Shown in pieces: positions 1 through 14,549 of a stretch of 64,000 nt of DNA. This DNA is from Medicago truncatula (taxonomy: Eukaryota; Streptophyta; Magnoliopsida; Fabales; Fabaceae). Within the stretch, counting starts at the first letter, position 1. Every line of letters begins with the position of its first letter. The stretch is taken from NCBI RefSeq assembly GCF_003473485.1, contig NC_053047.1, positions 36,380,972 through 36,444,971 of the forward strand, given 5' to 3'. Both the position numbers and the translations under genes were made by a program. The notes beneath the pieces were generated by a model. That model made no database searches. It saw nothing but the letters and a program-made list of their open reading frames with translations, and was not told where the DNA came from.

Positions 1-980
1 TACATTGTTCCCACCTCTTATTTTGAGTTTTTTCTCTGTTTTTCCCACCATTATCACATCATGTTTTATATCAATATATTTCTCATTTCGTTATTTTTGT
101 AACCTAGACTCTGAGAACGAAAACTATCATGTAATGCATAAGAGATAATAGATGGACCAACTTCCTTGGATTCACGAGTCCCACATTCACACATTTGAAA
201 ACCAGTGACCTTATGGTTTATATTGAACAGCCCAAATTCAAATTCTGTATTTGGAATTATACAATGAAAATTGAATTTTCATTCATTTGAACAGTTCGAT
301 TGAAATTTTGACGGTCACTAATGTCTTGAATGCACGAATATGTAATCTCCATATTGCAAGGAATCCGTCCAAATTAGACAAAAAAAATTGATCTCTAACC
401 TACTGTATGTTTGTATCAAGATGAGTTTGTCGAAATCACTTTGTAGCATTTGCAAAATCAGGCTAACTCATTGTGATTTCGACAAAGCCACGGCGACACC
501 AAACAAACATGCAGTTAATAGTGCTGTTTGTAGAGCTACTACACCATACTCAGTGTCGCATAATGCATAGGATTCAAATTCAATCACGAAATATACACAG
601 AAGGAAAATGAAACTAAACACAAAGCATGATTGTTATGAATGAATTATCATATTATCAAAATAAAAATTCAACTAATTAGGAAATAAACCTAAAACACCT
701 TAACCTTATCAATAATAATACTCTATCATTAGTTAATAAAGTTTCATATAAATTCAACTAATTAGGAAACGAACCTAAAGTACCTTAACCTAATTAATAC
801 TCTAATCATTACCTAGTTTGTAAGCACTTGCTAGATTTAACAAAATTTCAGAAATTCTTTACCAAAATATATACAAAGTTTCAGAAAATTCAAAGATTAA
901 TAATATAAGATCGTAACCGTTTTTTGTATTTTCACGAAAATGATTCTGTTGAAATCAATTCAAGACATGAAGAAACGTAC
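1..980. other. Non-coding stretch downstream of phytocyanin exon 1
   Basis: This should hold the intron and second exon of the minus-strand phytocyanin gene, but I cannot find a convincing second exon. No CxxxGHC-like copper-site motif reads on the minus strand. A weak candidate after an acceptor near 617 gives a short reading with VIEF and a Tyr-x-x-Cys, which ends at a stop near 466. An imperfect direct repeat of about 85 bp starts at 667 and 752 (shared core attcaactaattaggaaa). The rest is AT-rich with nothing recognisable. Confidence 0.4.
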
Positions 981-1152
981 CGAGATCGTCGCCGACGTTG
1001 AAGCTCTCAGTGGAAGCCCAATCCTGCATATTGGATTCAAGATCCCAGGCGGAAGCACCACCAACGGTGTGGTTACCACCACAAACGCAACGGAAGAGAA
1101 TCGAAGCCAAGACGACCACGAACATAGCTTTCACTGCCCAGACTGGCCTCAT
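981..1152 (-). CDS. Phytocyanin (early nodulin-like/uclacyanin-type) first exon, partial gene
   Basis: The exon starts at ATG 1152 and encodes about 57 residues. MRPVWAVKAMFVVVLASILF is a hydrophobic signal peptide ending near CVCGG. It is followed by the start of a plastocyanin-like domain: NHTVGGASAWDL, a W in QDWAS, then FNVGDDL. The pattern VGG..GWD...W....F.VGD.L is typical of phytocyanins, which are small secreted, often GPI-anchored copper-binding or copper-less proteins of the cell surface. The exon stops at a GTACGT donor (980-979) in phase 1 straight after GDDL, the conserved intron position of this family. The second exon, with the copper ligands, was not found in the 980 bases that remain. 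The gene is therefore either an orphan exon/pseudogene or continues beyond the left edge. The uclacyanin or ENODL subclass cannot be fixed from exon 1. Confidence 0.7.
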
Positions 1153-1498
1153 TTTCCTACAAATCAAACCAAAAAATCAAAAACACAGAGTTAACTATAG
1201 CTTCGATTCAAATTCTTCATCTAATCGAATGAATACAACACCGTAACAGTATCAAATGCAATTGAAGAATTAGTTTCAGTGAAAATTGTAGCGTGCAAAT
1301 GCAAATTATATAGAAATGTGAAGGTGAATTTGAATAAAATGAAACCAGAATCGGAATTTGAAGAATGTAATCAAGAAGTTGAAGCGAACCTATATGATCT
1401 TTGCGCGGTTGAAGAGTTTGTTATGAATTCAGAACAGAGAATGTGGTTATGTACCTGCAAATTCAGAAAGTGAAATCTCAGAGCAATGAAGAAGAAGA

Positions 1499-1502
<4 letters not shown>

Positions 1503-1548
<46 letters not shown>
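1503..1548. repeat. (GA)n microsatellite
   Basis: Pure GA dinucleotide run following a short GAA run. It lies about 350 bp upstream of the phytocyanin start, in what would be its promoter or 5' UTR region. Confidence 0.9.
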
Positions 1549-1551
<3 letters not shown>

Positions 1552-1580
1552 AGAGATAAAGAGAGGTTACGGTGGAGAGA

Positions 1581-1706
1581 GAAGTTAGTTACGGTGGTGA
1601 GAGTGATCGGAGAATGAGAGAGAAGTTAGTTACGGTGGTGAGAGTGATCGGAGAATGAGAGAGAAGTTAGTTACCGTGGTGAGAGTGATCGGAGAATGAG
1701 AGAGAA
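1581..1706. repeat. 41-bp tandem repeat, three copies
   Basis: Units beginning gaagttagtta start at 1581, 1622 and 1663, so the period is exactly 41 bp. Copies 1 and 2 look identical; copy 3 has one G to C change (ttacggtgg to ttaccgtgg). The near identity suggests recent amplification next to the GA microsatellite. Confidence 0.9.
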
Positions 1707-1876
1707 GGGTTTTCGCGCCTTTATACAGAGTGATGAGAATTTTGGTTTCGTTTTCTGTTACGGAGAGTAAACTTGTCTGTGGCGCAGTTATAGTGAGGTT
1801 CATGCGCGCGCTGATAATTTTCAAAATCGTTTTTAACGGAATTATGTAACAAAAAAAGTTTTTTTTTTTTTTTTGT

Positions 1877-1960
1877 CTTAGATGAAGTGGTAATTCACTA
1901 AAAATAAACTCACACACAACTGTGAGGTCCCAGGTTCGAATTCGGGTCATGACGTCCGGC
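1877..1960 (+). mobile_element. SINE-like tRNA-derived sequence
   Basis: Contains a pol III box B-like motif (ggttcgaattc) and an upstream box A-like stretch (gatgaagtggta), preceded by a run of about 16 T. No TSD was identified, so this is probably a degraded plant SINE. Confidence 0.4.
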
Positions 1961-1973
1961 CTTACAACTTCAG

Positions 1974-2074
1974 CATTTGTCCGTTGAACTAGGACTTCTC
2001 GACGTAATAAAAATAGGTTTTAATCATTTGTCAATTGAACTAGGACTTCTCGACGTAATAAAAATAGGTTTTAA
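1974..2074. repeat. 51-bp tandem duplication
   Basis: The unit catttgtc..ttgaactagg...aataggttttaat occurs at 1974 and 2025 with few differences. Confidence 0.8.
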
Positions 2075-2177
2075 TGTCCTACAATGGAAAATTAAAAATT
2101 AAAATCACTATTTATTAAAAAAAAAAATGAGCGATTGTACAAGACAAAAATAGTTGTAGTGCGTTTGATTTATAAAA

Positions 2178-2564
2178 GACTAAATTGAATTTTTGGTCCC
2201 TTAACTATTTACGTAGTATCGCTTTGGTCCCTTAATTAAAATTCGAATTATTTCGGTCCCTTAACTTCTCTCCGCTACACATTTTGGTCCTTTCCGTTAG
2301 TTTTAATTCAAAAACGTTAGGTTTTCTTCATTTTCTTCTGGAATTTTTCTATGATTCTTGTTGTTGAAGGTTGATGGAGATGATATGAAGATGAAAAAGA
2401 GGAGAAAAATATGAAGAAAACCTAATGTTTTTGAATTAAAATTAACAGAATGGACCAAAATGTGTAATGGATGGAAGTTAAGGGGCCAAAATAAATCGAA
2501 TTTTAGTTAAGGGACCACAGCGATACTACATAAATAGTCAAGGAACCAAAAATGCAATTTAGCC
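2178..2564. mobile_element. Non-autonomous Mutator-like element (387 bp, long TIRs)
   Basis: Left arm gactaaattgaatttttgg pairs with right arm ccaaaaatgcaatttagcc. The pairing extends about 170 bp inward, including several tggtccctta motifs. Flanks are tttataaaa (2169-2177) and tttgtaaaa (2565-2573), a 9-bp TSD with one mismatch as expected for Mutator superfamily insertions. No coding capacity. Confidence 0.75.
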
Positions 2565-2929
2565 TTTGTAAAAACGAGAAAGAACAACACACAATAACTA
2601 ATTAAGGATATGACAACAATCTGCATTTTTGTCCACCGTTGGGGACAAATTTTTATCTTAACAGATTGTGTAATAAAAATACATTTTTATCTTTGGGATA
2701 TTAGATTTTTTCGGCTTTGATACTCAGTTCTTTGCAAAATACGTTCACGTCATTCTTTCTTGAATGCCGCTGCATCTCTTGTCTTTGTTAGGTAATTGTT
2801 TTTGATGTTTTTCTTTTCAATTACCAAAATTTTCTCTATTTCTTTGTTTAATTTCTTTTCGTAATCATTACCAAAAAAAAAAAATTCAAGTAATTGTTTT
2901 TTATGCTTTGTCAGGTCATTATTATGTTA

Positions 2930-3274
2930 GATCAAATTATGATCTATTTGCGCAGTAAAAGTGCTTATTCAGATAAGTTGCTTTAAGCAAGATGATAAAA
3001 TAGCAAACAAACTGTAAAACTGAGATAGAATATAATAGAAAGAGCATGCTTGCAATGTGAATCTCATTAAGAAGTGAATGTACACATTACAAAGCCTTTT
3101 ATAGGCAAATATGATGCTTGCTTGTAGCACAAGCTATCTCACTAACTAACAAATTTTCTAACTAACTTGCTAAATGGCAGTTATGGATTAAATCTTAATA
3201 CTCCATCTTAATTCATAACTGTTGAATACTGAAAACACCAAGTTTCTTCCTAAAAAACTTAAATTTGTCAAGTT
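2930..3274 (-). mobile_element. Copia LTR-like remnant
   Basis: Lies directly downstream (minus strand) of the copia RNase H fragment and reads like the 3' LTR of that element: AT-rich, with a TATA-type stretch (ccttttataggc on +). Boundaries were not determined and no TSD was found. Confidence 0.4.
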
Positions 3275-3757
3275 TCAAAGCTTTAGTAAAACCATATGCA
3301 AGTTGCAGTTCTGTAGGACAAAACTGCAGCTCAACCATTCCATTATATCATGAGAGGTTGTATTCTTGCCAAAGCATATGACAAAATTGTTATTGATTCT
3401 CAGTATTAGAGATGTCACAACTTCACACTTGAGTTCATTCATCACTGAATCCAACCACAAAGCTTGACATGTAGCAAATATTCCTGCAATATACTCAGCT
3501 TCACAAGATGAGAGTGCAGTAAGTACATGTTGCTTCTTGGTGCACCAAGATATAACAACATCATTGAACTTGAAGACATAATATGAAATGCTTATTTTAT
3601 CAGTCAAGTTTCCACTCCAGTTACTATATGAGTATCCAATGAGCTCATTCACCTCACTTATGCTTTCATTAGGAAATAGAAAACCATATTCCACAGTTCC
3701 TTTAATGTATATAAGGATTCTCTTAACAACTATCAAATGAGGTTTCCTAAAAAACAC
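3275..3757 (-). pseudogene. Ty1/copia polyprotein fragment (RNase H region)
   Basis: Open for about 160 codons and matches the C-terminal RNase H part of copia Pol: HLIVVKRILIYIKGT, YSYSNWSGNLTDKISISYYV, VISWCTKKQHVLTALSSCEAEYIA, then CQALWL. The family pattern GYsDsDWaGd.ddrkStsGyvF is recognisable. The residue where a catalytic Asp is expected (ysDsdW) is Tyr, and the C-terminal portion diverges from the usual ADiLTK ending. The 5' portion of pol is missing: homology starts abruptly at 3757. It is a dead fragment. Confidence 0.8.
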
Positions 3758-4139
3758 ACATGACGTGACACATAGAATTTACCAGGTCAAAATTGATGTT
3801 TTGTAAAATGGGCTAAACATGAGGGAGGACTTTTGCTATTTTTTTTTTAAAAGGAAACCAAAATCACTACTTTTGCAAATTTGGAGGGTGAAAAACAAAG
3901 CCTTGTAAGAATCAAGGGTAAAGATGGAATAAAAACTATAAACTGAAATTTTTGTTTTTTCTATTGGTGGGTTTAAAAGCGCACGGATCCAGGAAAGAGG
4001 AACCCACAGCCGTAGATAACCTCCCATCCAACGATCAGCATCAAACACCAGGACCAGAATCAGTACCATTACACTCCTATTAACCTCTTATCTTGAGCTT
4101 GTAAGAAAGAAAGAAAAAAACCTCTTATTCATCAAGAAG
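3758..4139. other. Region upstream of the F-box gene
   Basis: No gene seen. It should hold the promoter and 5' UTR of the following plus-strand gene. An A-run near 3839-3850 and a purine-rich leader (gaaagaaagaaaaaaa, about 4104-4120) are visible, but no TATA box can be fixed. Confidence 0.3.
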
Positions 4140-5333
4140 ATGGAGAAGACTACAACATTGGCTTCAACGAAGAATGAAATGGTTAGTACACATATACCTG
4201 ATGATATTCACTTCTCTATTCTATCAAAACTTCCTTTGCAATCGTTGAAACGATTCGAATCTGTTCGCAAATCATGGTCTCTCTTGTTTGAAAATACTCA
4301 TTTCATGAACATGTTTCGCAATGATTTCATAACTAACCCTCGTCGTTCTTGTTCTTATTACAACGAAGCATCTCCCCTCCTAAGTGTTTTTGAAGATGAT
4401 AAAAAAGTTTTATATTATCTTTATGGTGAGAGGTTTAAGAATAAGTTCAAATTAGATTGGTTTAATTCATCTCAAGAGCATTTCCGTATTTTTGGTTTTG
4501 GTAGTATTAACGGCACACTTTGTCTCTATGATTTTTCTAATGATAATCAAGGAAATATTGGATTGTGGAACCCAACTACCCAAACAACCATTCTCTCTCC
4601 TCCCAGTTTGGCTATCAGTCTAGTTGAGTCTATCTTAGATCATGATGAGGATATGGATTTTGATGGTATTTTTTATAATCTTCATGGATTTGGTTATGAC
4701 CGTGTTACAAAAGACTATAAGGTCATTCGTTATGTATGGTTCACACTGGAATATTTGGAGCCCTTATGGGAGATATATAGCCTAAGAAGTAACATGTGGA
4801 GAGAACTTTATGTTGACATGCCGTATTCTTTGGACTGTATTGACGGCACCCAAGTCTACATGGATGGAGTGTGTCATTGGTTGTCTGAAGAAGATAGCAA
4901 TGAGGAATCATGTTTGGTATCATTTTACTTTAGCAATGAGGGGTTCTTCACAACACCCTTACCGTCAGAAGTAGAGGATTGGTCTGATGATTTAGCATTG
5001 TGGTTAAACTTGGCGGTATTAAATGGGTCCATTGCATTGGTCTCATATCATAAAGAGACGACTAATTTTCACATATCAATTTTGGGGGATTTCGGTGTGA
5101 AGGAATCATGGACCAAACTCTTCATTGTTGGACCGTTGTCTTGCGTTAAGCGTCCTATCGGAGTGGGGACGAAAGGAGAAATATTCTTCATCAGAAAAGA
5201 TGAAGAACTAGTTTGGCTTGATTTGAGTACCCAAATGATTGAGGAGGTTGGTTATAAAGCAAACAATCCTAATTGTTCGATAATAGTTTACAAGGAAGAC
5301 ATTCTGAAAGAGATATATGATTGTGGTTACTAG
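4140..5333 (+). CDS. F-box protein with F-box-associated (FBA) domain
   Basis: Single intact exon of 397 residues. An F-box spans residues about 18-60: IPDDIHFSILSKLPLQSLKR followed by FESVRKSW..L. The rest has the usual FBA layout: GSINGTLCLYD, LWNPTTQ, HGFGYDRVTKDYKVIRYV, WEIYSLRSNMWRELYV, VYMDGVCHWLSEE and a late ELVWLDLSTQMIEEV. Proteins of this type are substrate adaptors of SCF (SKP1-Cullin-F-box) E3 ubiquitin ligases; the F-box binds SKP1 and the C-terminal part is thought to choose the target. The first ATG at 4140 was chosen; a second at residue 14 is possible. Length and intactness suggest a functional member of the large, fast-evolving legume FBA family. The substrate cannot be read from sequence. 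Confidence 0.93.
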   Translation: MEKTTTLASTKNEMVSTHIPDDIHFSILSKLPLQSLKRFESVRKSWSLLFENTHFMNMFRNDFITNPRRSCSYYNEASPLLSVFEDDKKVLYYLYGERFKNKFKLDWFNSSQEHFRIFGFGSINGTLCLYDFSNDNQGNIGLWNPTTQTTILSPPSLAISLVESILDHDEDMDFDGIFYNLHGFGYDRVTKDYKVIRYVWFTLEYLEPLWEIYSLRSNMWRELYVDMPYSLDCIDGTQVYMDGVCHWLSEEDSNEESCLVSFYFSNEGFFTTPLPSEVEDWSDDLALWLNLAVLNGSIALVSYHKETTNFHISILGDFGVKESWTKLFIVGPLSCVKRPIGVGTKGEIFFIRKDEELVWLDLSTQMIEEVGYKANNPNCSIIVYKEDILKEIYDCGY

Positions 5334-7075
5334 TCTGGATGCATTGTGGGCACTTTGATCTGTGTCTTCAGTTGGTGCTGCTTTGCAGGAACTTTATGCC
5401 GGTGGGAATGTTATAGGATCTGATTTTTATGCATACCATATTGCAGTCCTATGCATTCAGCAGTATGCGTTTACTGTCGTAGGATCTTGTTTCTAGTGAT
5501 TAGTAGTGATAGTATTCTGTAGTCAGGGGTTGGAGTTGCTGGTTCTCTGTGTGGGATACTTTCTGTATCAAGTTTCTTGTAATCTTTGTATCCTTGTTCT
5601 TTACTTGGACACATTGTGTTTGTATTGAACTTATTGATGTATTTTGCCTTCTGAAAGAAATCAACTTTATCTTGAATGTTTACGCTGTTTTTATTTGCAA
5701 CCTAATTTTGTTTCTATATCAATGCAAAGAATGATCGTTTAGCTTTGCCGGGATGCCCTCTATTTGAACTTTCACTACATTCTGCCGGCAATATTCATGC
5801 CACCATGTTCTTGTTTATTTTTTTCTTTGGTATTCCAAATCTAGGTAATAAACTGGTCTGATTCATGCATGAAGGGTTAGTTCAAATCAACTAATCTACT
5901 TCATCTCCCCTTTATTGTTAAGATTCATATCAGTTTCAATAAATTTGCTCATGACCAGTAGTTTATTCTAAAATCCATTCTGATTTTTGGAATTCATGCA
6001 ACCAGAAAGGCTTCATTTTGTGCTTGTTCATGGCATAACTATATCACTGCAATATGGACTGTATTTTCAGCAAAAAATTTCAACGTTATACAACCTTGTA
6101 GCTGAATTTCTGTGCTAATTTGTGTAACTAATTAGATTTTAGTAATTCATGTTACTAACAAATGGCTTGGCTGAAAATGACAAAAACTCAAACTTCGTTC
6201 AAGCCAACGGTAGCTTGGACAAAATATGATAATAAAAATTTCCATGTGCCAGACAAGTAGCCTTATTTTACATATTGTGAAGTTATGGTGTTTTGAAAGG
6301 CCATTAGTTTTTGTCGAAAAAGGGCGGTGTTTGAGCTGGTATATTGCAGTCATGTTGGTCATTCTGTTTCGGAATTGGAAGGGTGATGTGGCTGGAGTGT
6401 AGCTTTTTGTTCTTAGATGTAGGATTTTGAAGAATGCGAGAAAACAGACCAGATATATGTACTTCGTGACAAATTAAGGTACTTTTGACTTCAATTTCTC
6501 ATCATTGTTCTGTTACAACTGTATCATTTTGTAACATGTGCTTGTGTTGTTTAGTCGAATAGCGGCTTGTTAGCAGTAAGATAGAGTGTTTCAATTGGGT
6601 CTGTTGGTGGCGATTTGTGACCACCATGGAAGCTGTAGATATATAGCTTTTACTTACCGACACTAGATGAGTTAGTTCAGTGTAACTTTAAAGTGAAATA
6701 TATTTGCAGGGTGTTTGGTCATTTATAAAGAAAGCATTCCATCTGAAGTTATAAAGCCATAGATATATGTTAGAGAAATATGGCTATCGAAACTTCAAAA
6801 TAGTCCTCTCCTGTTTAAGAAGTGTGCATATGCTTTACCTTTTCTGATAAGCGATAACTTTCTTACTATTGATCTGGTAGTTGTACTTTATGTTATTGTG
6901 GTCTCTATGTTTTGATTAAAAAAATTGAAAACGGCGTGTAGAAGATGCTGAGGGAGAGATTTTGGATTCCTCTATAACTTCGTCTGGTTTTTCCTATCTT
7001 GTGCTTTTATATGGTCGTAATACGTTGTAATTGTTAATGTGTTTTTCCTAGGCTCCATCCTACTCCAATCTTAGC
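5334..7075. other. Downstream flank of the F-box gene, no gene seen
   Basis: About 1.7 kb of T-rich sequence on the + strand. The first part is probably the F-box gene's 3' UTR, possibly with spliced UTR exons. No coding homology, RNA gene or clear repeat was recognised. Confidence 0.4.
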
Positions 7076-8220
7076 AACCAAAGACTATCAAACAGGCTAT
7101 GTCTGATCCTGCATGGTTAACAGCTACGAAATCAGAATTTGATGCTCTCGTTAATAATGGCACCTGGTCCTTAGTACCTCTCCCCCCTCACAGGTAACCT
7201 ATTGGATGTAAGTGGGTCTTTTAGAATACAGAAAACCCTGATGGAACAGTAAACAAGTTCAAGGCAAGACTGGTTGCCAAAGGCTTCCACCAACAGTTGG
7301 AACTGACTACTCGGAAACTTCCCCCTCCTGTCATTAAATCTGTCACTGTCAGAACCATACTCGCTTTGGCACTTACTCAATCCTGGCCCCTTCTTCAACT
7401 AGATATTAACAACGCGTTTTTGAATGGACTTCTCGAAGAAGAGGTCTATATGGTTCAACCTCCATGCTTCGTTTCATTTGACAAGTCCTTGGTGCGTAAG
7501 CTAAACAAAGCTATTTATGGCCTTAAGCAAGCCCTGCTTGGTTTGAAAAACTAACTTTACACTGATTAAACTTGGTTTCTCAGCAAGTAGATGTGATGCA
7601 ATCCTTCACTTTTCATCTACTCCAAGGCATCAACTGTTCTTTACATGCTAGGTTATGTGGTTAAATCATATTCTGATGCTGATTAGGTTTCTGACTCTAT
7701 AGATCGTAGGTCGACCTCATGTGCATTCGTTTACCTTGGTCCTAATTTGGTGTCTTGGTGGGCTAAGAAGCAGCCTGTAATGTCAAGAAGTAGCACAGAA
7801 GCAGAGTATAGAAGCATGGCATTGGCTACAACAGAACTTCTATGACTTCAATCTCTTTTCACAGAGCTCAAAGTTTCCTATAATATTCCTACTCTCTTCA
7901 TAATCATGTGCTCCATTCCAGAACTAAGCATATGGAACTTGATCTATTTTTTGTCAGAGAAAAAGTTCTTCACAAACATGTCTCTGTTGAACATGTTCCT
8001 GGCCTGTCTCAGCTTGCTGATCTCATGACAAAGGCCCTACCACCTTCTAGAGCTATAGGATATTGGAGTCCCTGTAACTAACTTCTAGAGGTAGTTACAG
8101 ATTGTGAAATTTATAAATAGTCTTCACTTCCTATTGTATCATAACAATTCAACAATCAATGAAAAATAGCTTAGAAGCATTTCACATTCTTTCTGTTCTC
8201 TCTCTATCTCAATAGAATGA
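7076..8220 (+). pseudogene. Ty1/copia pol remnant with internal deletion
   Basis: Frame-broken copia Pol. Reverse transcriptase parts include MSDPAWLTATKSEFDALVNN, KWVF, FKARLVAKGF, then LDINNAFLNGLLEEEVYM and LNKAIYGLKQA. After about 7554 the sequence jumps to RNase H pieces: [40 protein letters not shown], and the end HVPGLSQLADLMTKALPP. Several in-frame stops and missing RT palm sequence (no YVDD box) show an internally deleted, inactive copy. The tail after about 8080 resembles the start of the 3' LTR. Confidence 0.85.
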
Positions 8221-8517
8221 ATCAAAGTAACTTTAATCCCAATTCTAACAAGTCTTGCTTCCTGATCATATAAAGTTCATCTAGTCAAAATTGCTGTATG
8301 CAATTCGTATATAGTACTATACTTGAAATTGAAGTTAGGTCCAATGCACCAATTACACATGCTAAATGATGTATTATTAAACCAAACGGTTGTGCAAGAT
8401 ATATATTTGCAGGTAACTAAGATGTTCTTAACATATAATCAATGTTTTTCTTTTCCAAAATATATCAACCAAAGTTCAATGGAGAAAATTTATATCTATT
8501 TAGATCAAGGGAAGCCC

Positions 8518-8660
8518 GGCGCATAAAGCTCCCGCATACGCAGGGTCTGGGAAGGGGTCCGTTTGGCAAGTCCACACGTCCAAATTCCACTGGCAAAAAT
8601 GCCAAAATTGCTACGCCGGACACCATGATCAGGGTTCAAACCCCGGCCCCTCTACTTGTG
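8518..8660 (+). mobile_element. tRNA-like repeat fragment (SINE-type)
   Basis: Contains a box B-like ggttcaaaccccggcccc preceded by a GC-rich segment (cgcatacgcagggtctggga) unlike its AT-rich surroundings. A short A-rich stretch follows near 8697. The layout suggests a SINE-derived repeat. No TSD was found. Confidence 0.4.
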
Positions 8661-9251
8661 TGAGTTTCAATGGTTATTTGTCATTTCGTCTATCTACCAA
8701 AAAAATAATGCGTAAAAAAAAAGGCACACAAGATAAAGAACATGAATCTTAAGCCGGAAATATTTCATGTACAACCTCTTGAGTCACAAATTCTTGGAAG
8801 TGACAATGTGAAAGAAGAAAATAAAATAAAAAAATATGTATGATTTCCTTGATCCCTTTCTCTATCTGAATCAGTGGCTATTGCAGAAATAAGTGTGACA
8901 ATCAAATCATTGTAATGACTACCTCAAGCTATGTGATATATCAACTCCAAAGGGGGTGCAGATAAGAGCCTAATTTACATCCTGCTGTTGAAGTCTGCCT
9001 TGATTGAAAAACTAGTCCATAAACCTGTGAAAACACAACCATTATCAAATTCCTTTCCAAAAAAATATGTTGTTATGTTTCCAACAATAGGAAGCACACA
9101 TTTTCAGGTCATATCTGGATTGTGAGCCAAATGGCCCGAGATAGACTTTAATATCATCTTAAAATTTGGTTAGATCTATCTTAAATTTAAAAAAACCGCT
9201 TGTATGGCGAGAGAGATGTCAACCACTTTAAATACATTTTCTAACCATGTA
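8661..9251. other. 3' flank of the AGD15-like gene
   Basis: No coding sequence seen. A minus-strand acceptor-like site near 9026 (cag then gtttatgg) could begin an extra 3' UTR exon of the AGD15-like gene. This is uncertain. Confidence 0.25.
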
Positions 9252-9501
9252 CTCCCTCCGTCCCAAATTATATGTCGCTTTGAAAAAAAAATTTGTCCCA
9301 AATTATATGTCGCTTTACAATACTAATGAAATATTAATGTTATTTTTCCTACTATATCCTTAACTATTAATTACTCTCTCTTCTTTCAATTATTTCATTT
9401 ATCTTTTTCATACCATTTATTAAGGATAATTTTGTAAAACAACTCATAATTTCTCTTCCCCATACAATATTAAAACGTCATACAATTTGGGACGGAGGGA
9501 G
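9252..9501. mobile_element. Stowaway-type MITE (250 bp)
   Basis: Ends ctccctccgtcccaaatt and aatttgggacggagggag are inverted and flanked by TA on both sides (9250-9251, 9502-9503), the TSD of Tc1/mariner elements. The left arm carries a short duplication (gtcccaaattatatgtcgct twice). Confidence 0.92.
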
Positions 9502-9748
9502 TATCATCCAATGTGAGTCTCAACATATTTGACCAACATCAGTAATTTTTTGAAAAATACAAGGGTCGTCGAAATATGGAGATAGAGAAAAACATCACAT
9601 TAGCATTACTAAGTTTCAATGAGAAGTACACACCAGATCAATGCAGTTCGATGTTCGTACAACATCGCAAGAAAGTCTGCAACCGTAATCTTGTGACATC
9701 TATCCAAAACGCTAGCTCCACAAATCTATAAACAACTCACATGCCTTG

Positions 9749-12739
<2,991 letters not shown>

Positions 12740-14212
12740 GTTTGCAAAACCTTCGGTGGTTACGTAAGACACAAGGTACGTAGGTATCATGCACAACGAA
12801 GGAAAAGCAAAGAAAGAGAGAAAGGAAGATGAAAAGAGGGAGAGAGTTTTTGCGAATTGTGGGGTTTGAGTTTAGGTTGGTGAGAGGAAGAAATGAATAA
12901 TTGAGAGGTGGAAGTGTGGTTGGTGGCGACAGAGAAGGAGACAAAAGCGGGAATTCCATTCATTGTTCCACGTAAGGAAGAATTTATTCTAAAATCTGTC
13001 TTTATCTTTAGTTGACTATACAAAGCAAAATCATAACAACAACAAACGCAAATGATGTCATGGCAACTGGCAAAAGGAGGGACGGAAATAGGTCGGTCTA
13101 ACATGCCAAAAATACGGACACGGACACCGAACACAGTACGGACACTAAATTTTAAAAATCGCATAATTCAGTGTAATTATAGGTGTTTGTGTCGGACACG
13201 ACACGTGTTCGACACCGAGGCACGCCTAATCCGATTAAGTGTCCATGCTTCATAGGTTTTCATCTTTCTTTGGTAATATGATTTATCATTCATTTGATTT
13301 ACTGCTCTTACTACATATCTTTTCTCTACATGTTCAAACCATTTAAATATATTTTTCACCGTTTTAAAGTGTTTTATTTAGAGAAACAAAAAGTTAAAGT
13401 ATAGGAAATTAAAGAGGTTGGATAGCTCAACTGATTTGAGTTTAGATTTAAAAGAGTCGGATGTTCCAAATTTAAAAACAAAAACCAAAGGAAAAGAGTT
13501 TTTTTTTTTTAAGGAAAATGAATCACAGTAGTTGTCATGTTTGATTATTTTACAGTTGGAAGAGATTATTTTTCATAATCTCTTCATTTTTAATTTTCAG
13601 CTTTTCTCTCCTCACTCAACCACCCGGTCATGTGACAGCAGCTGATTTGATTCTAAAGTACAATAAATGTTCCAAGTTCCAACATAGGCAAATGATTACA
13701 GGAAAATTTGTTATGATGGATGTTGGATTATGAGTAGAGTCTAAGTGAGGAATATCACATTATGTCAAGTGCAAGCACATAAAAAAAATTGACATCACAT
13801 TTTAGCTCAACATCTTAAGTTTGTGTTTGGATGAAGAAGATTATCAACATTTGTTTAGGCACAATCACAAATGTACATGATCTGGGTGTAAAGACAGACA
13901 AATACATATAAATTAATTATTTCAATAATATATATCATTTAGTTTTTTTTTATCATGTGTCTAAGTCATTTTGATTTGGGACCGTCACCAAGTAAGTTTA
14001 CTTGTGTAGAAGAGTTGTGTATAGTACTGGAGCTTTATGAAACACATAAAATCACACCAAAATTAACACTCCGTTTTTAGCTAAAAAAAACGAGCACCAA
14101 AATTACTCTCTATAAGAGTATGATTCAGCTACATGTACCTACATATATTTGACATATTTTAGCTAATTAAATGCAATGAATTTCTTCCTTTAAAATAGAG
14201 TATGGTTCAGCT
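12740..14212. other. Upstream region of AGD15-like gene and intergenic DNA
   Basis: The first 200-250 bp are the likely 5' UTR and promoter of the minus-strand AGD15-like gene. At about 13100-13257 there is a degenerate MITE-like segment (tacggacacggacaccg near one end, aagtgtccatgcttcata at the other), related to the better copy at 42094-42253. No gene was seen from 13260 to 14212. Confidence 0.4.
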
Positions 14213-14549
14213 CAGGGCCGGCCCCTAACCTGTCGAGGCTGGGCTATTTCACTGGGCCTCAAATTTTCGGGGGCCCAAAATATTATATTTTGTATGTAAA
14301 GCACTAAATTATTAATTATATAGAGTTAAAGCAAAAGAGTTTAATATTGGTTATAGCGTTGTGGTTGCGTTCGCGTAGCTGCGTATGTTTCAATGTGAGA
14401 TCATGGGTTCAAGTCTCTCTAGAGTCTTTTTGTTTTTAATAATTTTCTTTTATAGTGCTTTATTTATTTTTTTGGCGCCTAAAATTTATTTTTTTTTACA
14501 TCCCTTAAGAGACTAAAATTGGGCCTACAAATTTGTTAAGACGACCCTG
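14213..14549. mobile_element. Non-autonomous hAT element (337 bp)
   Basis: Left end cagggccggcccc and right end aagacgaccctg give a CAGGGyCG terminal inverted repeat. The 8-bp TSD gttcagct is exact on both sides (14205-14212 and 14550-14557). Inside, a tRNA-like stretch with box B-like gggttcaagtctc (about 14404-14420) suggests a SINE-derived segment. Confidence 0.88.

Noticed and set aside
388-570. Plus-strand frame and its antisense as phytocyanin exon 2
   Set aside because: The antisense reading has VIEF and a Tyr/Cys but lacks the His-Cys copper-site block and ends in a stop too early; not strong enough to call.
1630-1950. Minus-strand frame beginning MTRIRTWDLTV
   Set aside because: It is the reverse of a tRNA-like box B (ggttcgaattcgggtc) in a SINE-type repeat, a common spurious reading.
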